Positions 24,168 through 32,774 of a stretch of 43,689 nucleotides of DNA are shown here, one piece after another. The notes beneath the pieces are model-generated. The model made no database searches and was not told where the DNA came from. It was given only the letters and a program-made list of their open reading frames with translations. Source of the DNA: an uncultured Eubacterium sp. (GTDB lineage: Bacteria > Bacillota > Clostridia > Lachnospirales > Lachnospiraceae); the NCBI GenBank assembly GCA_910589665.1, contig CAJUTR010000024.1, positions 1-43,689 on the forward strand. The letters are read 5' to 3'. Both the position numbers and the translations under genes were made by a program. The stretch's first letter is position 1; each line of letters starts with the position of its first letter.

Positions 24168-26429
24168 TCATTCCTTTTTATTTTTCAGCGGCGTATACTC
24201 AAAAATCTGTATCGCGGACGGCGCCAGCACAAATTCGATCGACTGGTCCATCCCATCGTGTTTTACTGCCTGTGACTGTTTCAACCTCGGATTTATATTT
24301 CCCGTTCCGCCAAAACCTATACTGTCGCTGTTCCATATTTCTTTATATTTTCCGGCTAACGGAACGCCGAGACGGAACTCTTCATAAGTCACAGGTGTGA
24401 AATTGCAGACGACCAAAAGCGTCTCTTTTTCACTTTTGCGCATAAACGAGATTACGCTGTGATCGGCATCGAGCATACTGACCCACTCAAATCCTTCCGG
24501 CTTATCATCCCAGGCGTACATCGCCGGATGCTCCTTATAAAATTTCCACAGTGACGCCACATAATCGTGAAGCAGCGTATGAGGTGATTTAATGGAAATA
24601 ATATCGCCGGAATCGCTTCTCGCCGCCAGCTGGTCGTTCAGCAGTTCCCAGTCAAGTTCTCTCTCCTCGCTCCACTCGCGCTCCTGTCCGAAATCCTGTC
24701 CCATAAACAAAAGTTTTTTCCCGGGATGTGCCGCCATATATCCGTACGTCAGACGCAGACTGGCCAGCTTCTGCTCCTGTTTTCCCGGCATCTTTCCAAA
24801 CATGGACGCCTTGCCGTGTACGACCTCGTCGTGCGAAAACACGAGAACAAAATTTTCCGAATAGTGGTACACCATACTAAACGTGAGCATACCGTGTCTT
24901 CCCTTTCGAAACAGCGGGTCGGTCTTGATATACTCCAGGTAATCGTTCATCCATCCCATGTTCCATTTCAGGTCAAATCCGAGTCCGCCCTCATTGATCT
25001 CCCCAGTAACTTTCGGCCAGGACGTCGATTCTTCCGCGATCGTCACCGATCCATCTTTTCTCTCTTTTACTTTCTCATTTAATTTCTTTAAAAATTCGAC
25101 CGCTTCAAGATTCTCGATACCGCCGTACATATTTGCCACCCACTCGCCATCCTGCTTTCCATAATCAAGATAGAGCATAGACGCCACCGCATCCAGTCGA
25201 AGCCCGTCGGCATGGTATTTGTCCAGCCAGAACAGCGCATTGGAAACGAGAAAATTCACGACTTCCGGACGGCCGTAATTGTAGATCAGCGTTCCCCAGT
25301 GAGGATGCTCCCCCTGTCTCGGGTCAAGATGCTCGTACAGGCACGTTCCGTCAAACCTCGCCAGCCCGTGCTCGTCTTTTGGAAAATGGGCCGGAACCCA
25401 GTCCAAAATGACGCCGATCCCGTTCCCGTGCATATGATCGACAAAAAACCGAAAATCGTCCGGCGTCCCATACCGGGAAGTCGGTGCGAAATACCCCGTC
25501 ACCTGATACCCCCATGACGCGTCATAGGGATGTTCCATTACAGGCATCAGTTCTACATGGGTATAACCCATTTTCTTACAATACTCGGAAAGCATCGGCG
25601 CCAGTTCCCGGTATGTATAAAACACTTGCCCGTTTTCCTGTGCCTGCGGCTTGCGAAAAGACCCCAGCTGTACTTCCAGCACAATGACCGGCTCGATAGC
25701 GACATCTTTCTTTTTCCGTTCCGCCATCCATGACTGATCGTTCCACGCATACTGCTCCAGATCCCACACGATGCTTGCCGTCGCCGGTCGTTTCTCACAA
25801 TAATACCCGTATGGATCCGCTTTGAGCACCACTTTACCGTCTGCACCGTGGATCTCGTATTTATACAGATCGCCTGCTGCCGTCTGTTCGACAAACAATT
25901 CAAAAATTCCCGTCGCATGACGACGCATCGGATGTTTCCTGCCATCCCATCCATTAAAGTCACCGACGACGCTGACAGAAACAGCATTTGGCGCCCACAC
26001 AGCAAAATTCGTCCCCTTGCGGCCGTTCACCGTGCGCGCATGCGCCCCCAGTTTTTCGTAGATCGTATCATGCGTCCCGCTCTCGAACATCGCCTCGTCC
26101 ATCGCATCCACAAAATCGTCAACCGCATAGGCATCACAGATTTCTATGTTTCCCTCTTCCGTCTCAACCCGAAACGTGTACTCTGGAATCTTCTTCCCTC
26201 CTAAAAACGCTGCAAAATACCCGCTCTGATCCATTTTTGTCATCGCCACCGGACGGCTCTTTCCTTTCACCACGGCTGAAACTTTCTCTGCATCCGGAAA
26301 ATATCCTCTGACAAGCACATTTCCCTTTACTTCAACCGGTCCGAGCACGTCCCGCGGATCCGTGCACTCGGCATATTCCAAATCTTCAATCTTCGGCCAA
26401 TCCATGTAATCTTCCAGTTTAAGCCCCAT
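24168..26429 (-). CDS. glgB: 1,4-alpha-glucan branching enzyme (GH13)
   Basis: GlgB cuts alpha-1,4 chains and rejoins them through alpha-1,6 links in glycogen. The product is 753 residues, longer than the usual 640 because it carries an extra N-terminal beta-sandwich (about 25-110) before the usual CBM48 (about 130-225). The catalytic barrel has Asp413 (GLRLDAVASM), Glu466 (TIAEESTSWP) and Asp534 (SHDEVVHGK), in the order known for branching enzymes. GGAGG lies upstream. Next to it are the M16C peptidase (downstream) and DUF624 and DUF1015 genes (upstream). It works with glgA, elsewhere in this window. Confidence 0.97.
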   Translation of the reverse strand: MGLKLEDYMDWPKIEDLEYAECTDPRDVLGPVEVKGNVLVRGYFPDAEKVSAVVKGKSRPVAMTKMDQSGYFAAFLGGKKIPEYTFRVETEEGNIEICDAYAVDDFVDAMDEAMFESGTHDTIYEKLGAHARTVNGRKGTNFAVWAPNAVSVSVVGDFNGWDGRKHPMRRHATGIFELFVEQTAAGDLYKYEIHGADGKVVLKADPYGYYCEKRPATASIVWDLEQYAWNDQSWMAERKKKDVAIEPVIVLEVQLGSFRKPQAQENGQVFYTYRELAPMLSEYCKKMGYTHVELMPVMEHPYDASWGYQVTGYFAPTSRYGTPDDFRFFVDHMHGNGIGVILDWVPAHFPKDEHGLARFDGTCLYEHLDPRQGEHPHWGTLIYNYGRPEVVNFLVSNALFWLDKYHADGLRLDAVASMLYLDYGKQDGEWVANMYGGIENLEAVEFLKKLNEKVKERKDGSVTIAEESTSWPKVTGEINEGGLGFDLKWNMGWMNDYLEYIKTDPLFRKGRHGMLTFSMVYHYSENFVLVFSHDEVVHGKASMFGKMPGKQEQKLASLRLTYGYMAAHPGKKLLFMGQDFGQEREWSEERELDWELLNDQLAARSDSGDIISIKSPHTLLHDYVASLWKFYKEHPAMYAWDDKPEGFEWVSMLDADHSVISFMRKSEKETLLVVCNFTPVTYEEFRLGVPLAGKYKEIWNSDSIGFGGTGNINPRLKQSQAVKHDGMDQSIEFVLAPSAIQIFEYTPLKNKKE

Positions 26430-26491
26430 TCCTTTTTCCTCCTAAATTCTAAAAGTTTAGGCATTCCATTCTGCTCGTCGTTATAACGAAC

Positions 26492-27169
26492 TTATTCTTC
26501 ATACCACTGCACGATCTTTTCCCCGTCTTCCGTGTACTGCTCTTCTGATTTTGGCGTGTACTTCCGTAACAGATGTTCCATCGGAAACGTATAAAGGAAA
26601 ACTGCCGTCCCCGGTACAAAAACGAGAAGGATCGGCATCTGCACGACAAACCCCGCATAAATTCCAAATCCCGCAGCGAACAGGATCAGCAAAAGCAGCA
26701 GCGTGTGCAGAAAATGACGGAAGGCCACATAAAGAGAAAACCGGATAATGCGGCCGATCGTCATCGTGAACCGGGACAGCACGCAAAATACATATGACAT
26801 CACACAAGATACCACAAACGCGATTGCCAGATATGCGCCAGCCAGATAGCCGCCGTACTCCGACTCCGCATCCGTGATCCCCACAAGGTTCAGATTGACA
26901 TACAAAATGCCATTGATCAGCGCAAAGATCAGCCACAGGATCGTAGCTGGAACAAAATTTTGTTTAAAACTCCTCCAAAATTCCGTCCACACATAACTGC
27001 GCTCATGCCGCAGCACCTTTGCCCCCACATAATAGAGCGATGTCGTAGCAGCCCCGATCGTGACAACCGGCACGCAAAACACGATATAAATGATACTGAG
27101 CCATCCGATATCAAATATTTTTGACATCCCCCTCATCACCGCATTATCCGAATTAAAAAAACGTTCCAT
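26492..27169 (-). CDS. DUF624 (YesL-like) membrane protein
   Basis: The product is 225 residues. The N-terminal pattern MERFFNSDNAVMRGMSKIFDIGWLSIIYIVFCVPVVTIGAAT is typical of YesL/DUF624 proteins, with five or so membrane segments (about 22-42, 70-95, 105-125, 140-160 and 170-195). In other Firmicutes these proteins lie beside sugar ABC transporters, and the function is unclear. The start at 27169 is chosen for its GGAGG. It begins 13 bases after the DUF1015 stop and precedes glgB, so a link with carbohydrate metabolism is possible. Confidence 0.85.
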   Translation of the reverse strand: MERFFNSDNAVMRGMSKIFDIGWLSIIYIVFCVPVVTIGAATTSLYYVGAKVLRHERSYVWTEFWRSFKQNFVPATILWLIFALINGILYVNLNLVGITDAESEYGGYLAGAYLAIAFVVSCVMSYVFCVLSRFTMTIGRIIRFSLYVAFRHFLHTLLLLLILFAAGFGIYAGFVVQMPILLVFVPGTAVFLYTFPMEHLLRKYTPKSEEQYTEDGEKIVQWYEE

Positions 27170-27182
27170 GCAAAGTTCCCTC

Positions 27183-28418
27183 CTATATCTTATGTATAAA
27201 CAAACCACTGCGGAGTTTCGGCTCAAACCACGTCGATTTCGGCGGCATTAACAGACCGTTGTCCGCGACATCAAACAACTCGTTGATCGACGTCGGATAC
27301 ATCGAAAACGAAAGGCACATATCACTGTCTGCCCGCCGTTCCAGCTCTTTCACCCCACGGATACCACCGACAAAATCAATGCGCGCATCGGTACGTGGGT
27401 CGCCGATCCCCAACACAGGCCCGAGAAGAGTATCCTGCAGGACCGAAACATCCAGACGCCCCACGGCATCTTTTCCCGCAAATAACTGCGGTTTGGCACT
27501 CAGACGATACCATTTTCCTCCGGAATACATGCCAAACGTACCTTTCCGGTCCGGCGATACCGGCGAATCCGACGCCTCCACCTCAAACCCTTCCCTTACC
27601 TTTTCCATAAACGCATCCCATGTCAGTCCGTTTAAGTCTTTCACCGTGCGGTTATAATCCATGATCATCAGTTCATCGTGCGGAAAAAGTACCGATAGGA
27701 AATAATTAAATTCTTCCTCCCCAGTATATCCCGGATGTTCCCCGCGCCTCTTCAAACCAACCTTGACTGCGGAAGCCGCCCGGTGATGCCCGTCCGCGAT
27801 ATAAATACGGTCGATTTCCTGAAACGCGCGGTAAATGACATCGACATCTTCTTTTTCCGCGATCTTCCAAACGCGGTGGGAAACCCCGTCAACAGTTGTA
27901 AAATCGTAAAGCGCCTTCCCCGCCACATACTTTTTTACGATCTGGTTGATGGCCTCGTGTGAACGGTATGCCAGAAAAATAGGCCCTGTCTGCGCCGAGC
28001 ATGTATCCACATGAGTGATGCGGTCAACTTCCTTATCCGCCCTCGTGTTCTCATGTTTCTTAATCGTATTATTTAAGTAGTCATCCACGGAAGAACAAGC
28101 CACAAGTCCCGTCTGCGCCCTTCCGTCCATCACAAGCTGGTAAATGTAATAGACCCGGTCTTTGTCGGTTATATACACGCCGTCTGCCAGATCCTTCTCC
28201 AAAAGTTCTTTTGCCTTCTCGTATACTTCGGGGGCATACGTGTCCACGGAATCCGGAAAAGCCGTCTCCGCCCGGTCAATTTTTAAGAAAGAAAGCGGTT
28301 CTCTCACCACCTCTTCTTTCGCCTCCTGCCTGTTGTACACATCGTACGGTAATGCTGCCACCCGGTCCGCCAGCGCTTCTGCCGGGCGGACGCAGCAAAA
28401 TGGTCTGATCTCTGCCAT
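27183..28418 (-). CDS. DUF1015 family protein
   Basis: The 411-residue product begins MAEIRPFCCVRPAEALADRVAALPYDV, the DUF1015 signature. Later family landmarks are YIADGHHRAASAVKVG (about 210-225) and FLSVLFPHDELMIMDYNRTVKDL. The family is cytoplasmic and has no established function; the GHHR motif recalls ParB-type nucleotide-binding sites and may bind a nucleotide (inference). ATG at 28418 is preferred, with GAGG six bases upstream; a second ATG four codons earlier is possible. It heads the DUF624-glgB-M16C series and has its own promoter. Confidence 0.9.
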   Translation of the reverse strand: MAEIRPFCCVRPAEALADRVAALPYDVYNRQEAKEEVVREPLSFLKIDRAETAFPDSVDTYAPEVYEKAKELLEKDLADGVYITDKDRVYYIYQLVMDGRAQTGLVACSSVDDYLNNTIKKHENTRADKEVDRITHVDTCSAQTGPIFLAYRSHEAINQIVKKYVAGKALYDFTTVDGVSHRVWKIAEKEDVDVIYRAFQEIDRIYIADGHHRAASAVKVGLKRRGEHPGYTGEEEFNYFLSVLFPHDELMIMDYNRTVKDLNGLTWDAFMEKVREGFEVEASDSPVSPDRKGTFGMYSGGKWYRLSAKPQLFAGKDAVGRLDVSVLQDTLLGPVLGIGDPRTDARIDFVGGIRGVKELERRADSDMCLSFSMYPTSINELFDVADNGLLMPPKSTWFEPKLRSGLFIHKI

Positions 28419-28435
28419 TATTATCCTCATTTCTG

Positions 28436-28465
28436 CGCAGAATGCTGCTTATCGTTCATTCTGCG
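28436..28465. repeat. Inverted repeat in the DUF1015 leader
   Basis: CGCAGAATG and CATTCTGCG form a perfect nine-pair stem around 12 bases, just before the ribosome binding site of the DUF1015 gene. On the plus strand it is followed by TCTTTTT and would act as a terminator for antisense transcripts. Nothing else is visible between 28431 and 28638 apart from the promoter. Confidence 0.5.
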
Positions 28466-28509
28466 TCTTTTTACGTGTTCATAACTTTCAGTTTATCATC
28501 TACTGTATT

Positions 28510-28538
28510 AGTATAACGAAAAAGGAAAAAGAAAACAA
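28510..28538 (-). promoter_or_regulatory. Promoter of the DUF1015 gene
   Basis: On the minus strand TTGTTT (28533-28538) and TATACT (28510-28515) are 17 bases apart. Transcription would begin near 28503, about 85 bases before the ATG, with the inverted repeat inside the leader. Confidence 0.6.
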
Positions 28539-28638
28539 GCTTTTCGGAAAAGAATATAGATTTCAATTGGCAGATCTATCATAACATCATACAATACAAG
28601 CATGAAAAAATGTATGGATTTTGGAGAGGAGTGATAGG

Positions 28639-28992
28639 ATGCTTACCGCGAAAAGTATAGATAGAAGAGATAATTTTAAGGATTGGTGCGATAAGATCAG
28701 TATGAGAGAAACCGTGATCTTTTCCAGACCCCATAATGAAAATATCTACATGATCAATGAAGCAGAATATAATGCCCTGAAGAAAGCAAAACAAAACGCC
28801 TCATATATGGCAAAGGTTCATGAAAGTGTGGAAAATCACAAAGGGGGGGATACGATTTCATTAACCCTATATTTATTTTTTATCAGATATTTACTCTACT
28901 TTGATAGTAAGTCCCTCATAGATTCCAGACGGAACATCTTCACCAAAGTTGTACTGTTCTACCTTATCTTTTTCAAATTCATAAACCATTGA
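28639..28992 (+). CDS. Orphan YefM/Phd-type antitoxin, C-terminus replaced
   Basis: Residues 1-74 fit a YefM/Phd antitoxin: MLTAKSIDRRDNFKDWCDKI, then ETVIFSRPHNENIYMINEAEYNAL and a helical neck (NASYMAKVHESVENHKGG). These antitoxins bind their promoter and neutralise a RelE/Txe toxin with the C-terminal part. From about residue 80 the frame turns into hydrophobic, unrelated residues and runs 102 bases into the convergent Uma2 gene. The toxin-binding tail therefore seems lost, and no toxin gene follows. ATG at 28639 has AGGAG seven bases upstream. This is probably a remnant of a toxin-antitoxin pair broken by insertion of the Uma2 block. Confidence 0.6.
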   Translation: MLTAKSIDRRDNFKDWCDKISMRETVIFSRPHNENIYMINEAEYNALKKAKQNASYMAKVHESVENHKGGDTISLTLYLFFIRYLLYFDSKSLIDSRRNIFTKVVLFYLIFFKFINH

Positions 28993-29427
28993 CATCTGTT
29001 TATCAGTATCCACAATCCAATATTCTCTAACACCTGCGTTACGATATTTAAAAAGTTTAGTGAAATAGTCCATACTCTTACTGCTAGGAGAAACGATTTC
29101 GATAATCCAATCTGGTGCTCCATGGCATCCTTTATCATCTAACTTAGAAGGATCACACACAACCAAAATATCAGGTTCTATATAATTTATATCATCATCG
29201 CTTAAAAAAACTGCAAATGGCGCAATATCAACTTCACAGTTTCCTTCATTAGAATCAATGTAGTTAGCAATCTTTACAAATATAGAACTTAAAACTCTTT
29301 GATGGGTTCTGCTTGGAGTAGCCATGAAATAAATTTTACCATCAATCAATTCAGCGCGCTTCCCATCTGGCAACGCATAAATATCATCAATTGTATAAAT
29401 TTCTTCTTCTCTTAATGCCTCCATCAT
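28891..29427 (-). CDS. Uma2 family (DUF820) nuclease-like protein
   Basis: The 178-residue product has the Uma2 PD-(D/E)XK-like fold landmarks: YTIDDIYALPDGKRAELIDG, then HQRVLSSIFVKIANYI, EPDILVVCD (Asp86) and PDWIIEIVSPSSKSMD (Glu110), ending with YRNAGVREYWIVD. Members are abundant in cyanobacteria and some Clostridia; nuclease activity is predicted from the fold rather than proven for most. GGAGG lies five bases before the ATG. It is AT-rich, in accessory surroundings, downstream of two overlapping small ORFs that seem to share its promoter. Confidence 0.85.
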   Translation of the reverse strand: MMEALREEEIYTIDDIYALPDGKRAELIDGKIYFMATPSRTHQRVLSSIFVKIANYIDSNEGNCEVDIAPFAVFLSDDDINYIEPDILVVCDPSKLDDKGCHGAPDWIIEIVSPSSKSMDYFTKLFKYRNAGVREYWIVDTDKQMSMVYEFEKDKVEQYNFGEDVPSGIYEGLTIKVE

Positions 29428-29706
29428 TCACACCTCCGCTCTTGATCTTATTATAAGTAATTTTCTGTTCCCAGACTTCCTGCATTTTCCGATCTGTATG
29501 ATCAAACTGCTTATTCCATATCCGATCATTGTCCCCAGCATACATGACAAATAACGATCCTAAAAATATTTTTATCTTTGGAATTTCATTCCCTGTATTA
29601 TTTCTCTTTTTTCTATATAACATGGCACCAACAAAAACAAAATGCAGGCAATCATACCCAACTTCAGATATTGGATTACAAAATAGAATAACTCACTCAA
29701 CCCCAT
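29387..29706 (-). pseudogene. Small membrane protein gene, probably frameshifted
   Basis: Two frames seem to be parts of one gene. The first (29706 to 29572, 44 codons, strong GAGGAGG site) encodes a membrane segment (YLKLGMIACILFLLVP) and then goes out of frame near a run of six A. The second (29623 to 29387, 78 codons) lacks a good ribosome binding site and carries IPKIKIFLGSLFVMYAGDND, then a charged stretch. Joining them at the A-run needs a one-base shift. No canonical slippery heptamer is present, so mutation is likelier than programmed shifting. The second frame overlaps the Uma2 start by 41 bases. Family not recognised; they could also be two separate small genes. Confidence 0.45.
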
Positions 29707-29795
29707 GTTCTCTTCCTCCTCGTTGGTAGATTCATTTTTTTAGCGTTTTCATATCAATCAACAATTTAACCTAAATCCTTTATGTTTTTTCTAAA

Positions 29796-29824
29796 ATTGT
29801 AGCATGCTAGGTATGTAAAGTCAA
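29796..29824 (-). promoter_or_regulatory. Promoter of the small-membrane-ORF/Uma2 unit
   Basis: On the minus strand TTGACT (29819-29824) and TACAAT (29796-29801) are 17 bases apart, with TG one base before the -10 (extended -10). It is among the best promoters in the window. Transcription would begin about 80 bases before the ATG at 29706. Confidence 0.7.
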
Positions 29825-29838
29825 TCTGCTAACGTTAT

Positions 29839-29877
29839 TTCCTCTCCGGCATATTTTTCCCGCCTTCGTAGAAAAAA
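29839..29877. repeat. Intergenic copy of a cysE fragment
   Basis: These 39 bases match 33586-33625, inside cysE, apart from one missing T in a T-run. In cysE the segment encodes STKAGKNMPER. Here it lies outside any gene, next to the Uma2 promoter and the esterase terminator. It is likely a scar of an old rearrangement. The rest of 29825-30005 holds only the terminator and a GGGAC-T-GTCCC palindrome at 29959-29969. Confidence 0.7.
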
Positions 29878-29902
29878 TATGAATATTTCTTCCCATAATA
29901 AA

Positions 29903-29943
29903 ACCTCCAAACTGGTAATTGCATCTTATACCAGTTTGGAAGT
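29903..29943 (-). terminator. Terminator after the esterase gene
   Basis: CCAAACTGGTA and TACCAGTTTGG pair perfectly around 11 bases, and flanking ACCT/AAGT bases extend the stem. On the minus strand UUUU follows. It lies about 60 bases past the esterase stop. Confidence 0.7.
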
Positions 29944-30005
29944 TTACAAAAAAACTATGGGACTGTCCCCACACCTTTATTACAATTTAATGCCGAAATA
30001 TCTTC

Positions 30006-32138
30006 CTATTCTTTTGTAAAGAAGATCTTTAATGTATTGTATAAATGTATATGCCACTGATTCATATCATGTATTCCATCTGGTATTATGACAAAATCAT
30101 AATTGCGGCCGGGAACCAAAATACTTGAGCGGACCAATGCTTTCTGCATTAAATCTAACTGTCCTGACAGCGCAAAGTCATCCGATCCATTACCACAGTA
30201 TATAAACCCAAGCGGCATACCATTTGCTTCGCCCTCTTCGATTATTTTATTAAACCGATCTGCATCCGCATCATTTCCGTTCTCGGTTCCAAAGTAACCT
30301 GAATATGGGGCATACCATGCAAACAAGTCATAATTTCCGAAAAATGCAGAGTGGTATGTCGTGTTAGAACCCATAGATAATCCTGCAAAGCCACGATGCA
30401 TACGGCTTGCCTTCAAACTTTCTATCGACACATCGCCGCCTGCATAGGTAGAATACGTGGCTTCAACAGCCGGAATCAGGTCATTACGCAACTCGTGCTG
30501 GAACAGGGTGGTAAGGTCCATGGCATTACTAGGTTCAGGAGCGCCTTCCGGACGATAGAAGGTAGGGTTTACAATGATACAGGGCTCACAGTATCCGTCC
30601 TCAAACAATCGGTTAAGCATATCCCGGTTGTGAGTATAGTCACCATATATATTATCGCCCTTAATCCATGTATCCGCATTCTCACCCCCGCCATGCATCA
30701 AATATAAGATATTATATTGCTTTTCAGGATCATAGTCATATGGCAGATAAACATTCGCCCATTTATGGATCTTCTGTGAATTGTCCGGATCGTATGTCTC
30801 TGTATCGTACTCAATTTTCTCAATCTTACCTCTGTGAGTAGTTGGTTTAATTGCTGAATCAGGTACTTTTGTAACAAATCCGTTTACGATACTTTCATCC
30901 TGTGTGCCACGTTTAAAGATACGCCTTGCAAAATTATATAAACCGGCTTTAAATAAATCATGATCATGCGCTCCATCCATCTCAAGATACAGACATTCTG
31001 ATCCGTTATCTGTCAATGTTTTATTGTAGGAATCCGGAGCTTCGCCAGCTACATCATCACTCTTGCCCTTCTGGATCATAACGAATGTATAATCTTTGTA
31101 TTTTTCATCAATACAAAAACTGGAGTTATCGAAGTAACCGTCTGCTCCATTTGATGGCAATAAGCCTTCCACCGGAGCGAATGCGCCCGTATACGCCACC
31201 TGTTCGGGAAGCGACAAACCAATGTTCAATGCAATGCGTCCACCCACACCATATCCGGCTACTGCTATGTTATGACGCTCCTTTGATGCAGAGTATTTTG
31301 CTTCTACCTCCGGTTTTAAATCATCAGCAAAATCCTTAATAATATCTTCATCTTTGTCACCACTGATATTTGGCATAACTACAATCATTTCTTTGGCCGC
31401 TTTAAATGCAGTTGCATTGTCGATGATCTGATCTGCTGCCATATCCTTCCATATACCCTCCGTATCCGTTTCACCATGGAAAAGATATAATACCGGATAC
31501 TGTTTATCCTGTGAATAGTTTGCAGGAAGCTGCACAAGAACATTATGTGTCTTATTTGTAGTCTTTGATGTATAAGCAAACTCTTCAATCATTCCCTTTT
31601 CAACATTTTCCGAAACATCTGCAAATTCATGTGGAACATAAGAATATTTATCTGTCTCCGGGAATGGACCAAGGGTGGGTACTGGTGTGGCTGTAGAAAC
31701 CGGTGCATCTGTAGAAGCCGGTGTAGTCGAAGTTCCTGGATTATCTTTTGTTGGTATTGGTGATACGGCAGGCTGTATGACTTTATTGCCCTTCTTTTTA
31801 ACATTTACAGTACATGTTAATGTTACCTTTTTCTTATTCTTTTTCGCGGTACAAACCACCTTTGTTTTTCCGGCTTTTACGCCTTTTACCACAAATGCAG
31901 TTTTACCTTTTTTCGAAACAGCAGCAATGGCTTTTCTTTTAGACTTTACGGTTAACTTATAACCCTTCGCATTTTTTACGGTAACTTTTTTCTTTGTACC
32001 CTCTTTCACTACAATCTTCTTTTTTGAAAGCGCCGGCTTAGATGCCTTTTTCGCATCTACCTGTGCTCCCGGCATAACCACCTGCATTACTAATGCAGTA
32101 GCCAGCAAAAGTCCTGTACATTTCTTCGTGTGTTTCAT
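30006..32138 (-). CDS. Secreted two-domain CE1-type esterase, first domain degenerate
   Basis: The 710-residue product has a signal peptide (LLLATALVMQVVMPGAQVDA, residues 10-29). A very Lys-rich beta domain (about 35-115, Ig-like) and a Thr/Pro linker (125-160) follow, then two alpha/beta-hydrolase domains of the esterase D/feruloyl esterase type. Domain 1 (about 165-410) reads AVAGYGVGGR, so Gly297 replaces the nucleophile serine, though His391 remains. Domain 2 (about 435-708) has an intact AGLSMGS with Ser588 and a C-terminal His690. Such enzymes remove acetyl or feruloyl groups from xylan and similar polymers. The Lys-rich domain may bind the anionic cell wall (inference). A GH8 oligoxylanase lies about 8 kb away, which fits xylan use. 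Confidence 0.85.
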   Translation of the reverse strand: MKHTKKCTGLLLATALVMQVVMPGAQVDAKKASKPALSKKKIVVKEGTKKKVTVKNAKGYKLTVKSKRKAIAAVSKKGKTAFVVKGVKAGKTKVVCTAKKNKKKVTLTCTVNVKKKGNKVIQPAVSPIPTKDNPGTSTTPASTDAPVSTATPVPTLGPFPETDKYSYVPHEFADVSENVEKGMIEEFAYTSKTTNKTHNVLVQLPANYSQDKQYPVLYLFHGETDTEGIWKDMAADQIIDNATAFKAAKEMIVVMPNISGDKDEDIIKDFADDLKPEVEAKYSASKERHNIAVAGYGVGGRIALNIGLSLPEQVAYTGAFAPVEGLLPSNGADGYFDNSSFCIDEKYKDYTFVMIQKGKSDDVAGEAPDSYNKTLTDNGSECLYLEMDGAHDHDLFKAGLYNFARRIFKRGTQDESIVNGFVTKVPDSAIKPTTHRGKIEKIEYDTETYDPDNSQKIHKWANVYLPYDYDPEKQYNILYLMHGGGENADTWIKGDNIYGDYTHNRDMLNRLFEDGYCEPCIIVNPTFYRPEGAPEPSNAMDLTTLFQHELRNDLIPAVEATYSTYAGGDVSIESLKASRMHRGFAGLSMGSNTTYHSAFFGNYDLFAWYAPYSGYFGTENGNDADADRFNKIIEEGEANGMPLGFIYCGNGSDDFALSGQLDLMQKALVRSSILVPGRNYDFVIIPDGIHDMNQWHIHLYNTLKIFFTKE

Positions 32139-32201
32139 ATAAAAAAACCTCCTATTATTTATATTTACAATGCTTCAGATACACTAAAAATACATAATCT
32201 A

Positions 32202-32230
32202 ACACTATCACTTTTGCCTGTTATTGTCAA
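32202..32230 (-). promoter_or_regulatory. Candidate esterase promoter
   Basis: On the minus strand a perfect TTGACA (32225-32230) is followed after 17 bases by TAGTGT (32202-32207), a weak -10. A strong -35 with a weak -10 may need an activator. It lies about 65 bases before the esterase ATG. Confidence 0.5.
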
Positions 32231-32333
32231 GCGCCAGTAAAATCCATCCTACCCAGAATATTTTTCTCCATTTCTGCTCAAAATGAAACTAAAACAAATG
32301 TTATGCTCTTACTTCGCGAATGAGGAGGAAACA

Positions 32334-32747
32334 ATGAAAATACAAAATCCTGCCAAAAATTTTATCAAATGCGGCGTGTACGGTTGGGGATTCGAGTGTC
32401 TGTGGACGGGACTGCACTCCATCGTTTCTCGCGAAAGCAAAACACTCACATGCCAGACATCCATGTGGATGTTTCCGATCTATGGCATGGCATCTCTCAT
32501 ACAACCGATGCACAAACTCCTTAAAAACACAAACGTCCTCTTTCGGGGCGCTGTCTACACGACGTGCATTTTCGCCACCGAATACGGAACCGGAAAGATC
32601 CTGAAAAAAAATCACTGCTGCCCATGGGACTACAGTGATGCTAAGCACAATATAAAAGGACTTGTCCGGCTGGACTACGCCCCTCTTTGGTTTCTTGTTG
32701 GATTGTTTTATGAAAAGGTGCTGAATCCGGCTGCAAAATCATCTTAA
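32334..32747 (+). CDS. CmpB-type putative ABC transporter membrane protein
   Basis: The 137-residue product resembles the ABC_trans_CmpB family of small membrane proteins: GVYGWGFECLWTGLHS near the N-terminus, SMWMFPIYGMASLIQP, then CCPWDYSDAKHNIKGLVRLDYAPLWFLVGLFYE at the end, with about four membrane segments. The family name comes from annotation; function is not established. ATG at 32334 has GAGGAGG upstream, and the longer frame from 32283 is not needed. It is divergent from the esterase gene and convergent with cysE. Confidence 0.75.
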   Translation: MKIQNPAKNFIKCGVYGWGFECLWTGLHSIVSRESKTLTCQTSMWMFPIYGMASLIQPMHKLLKNTNVLFRGAVYTTCIFATEYGTGKILKKNHCCPWDYSDAKHNIKGLVRLDYAPLWFLVGLFYEKVLNPAAKSS

Positions 32748-32774
32748 AAACGCATCCGCCGTCTTTCCCCGTTC

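Noticed and set aside
29572..29623. Programmed -1 frameshift in the small membrane ORF
   Set aside because: The A-run does not form a canonical X-XXY-YYZ heptamer in the zero frame and no downstream stem is evident, so mutation is simpler.
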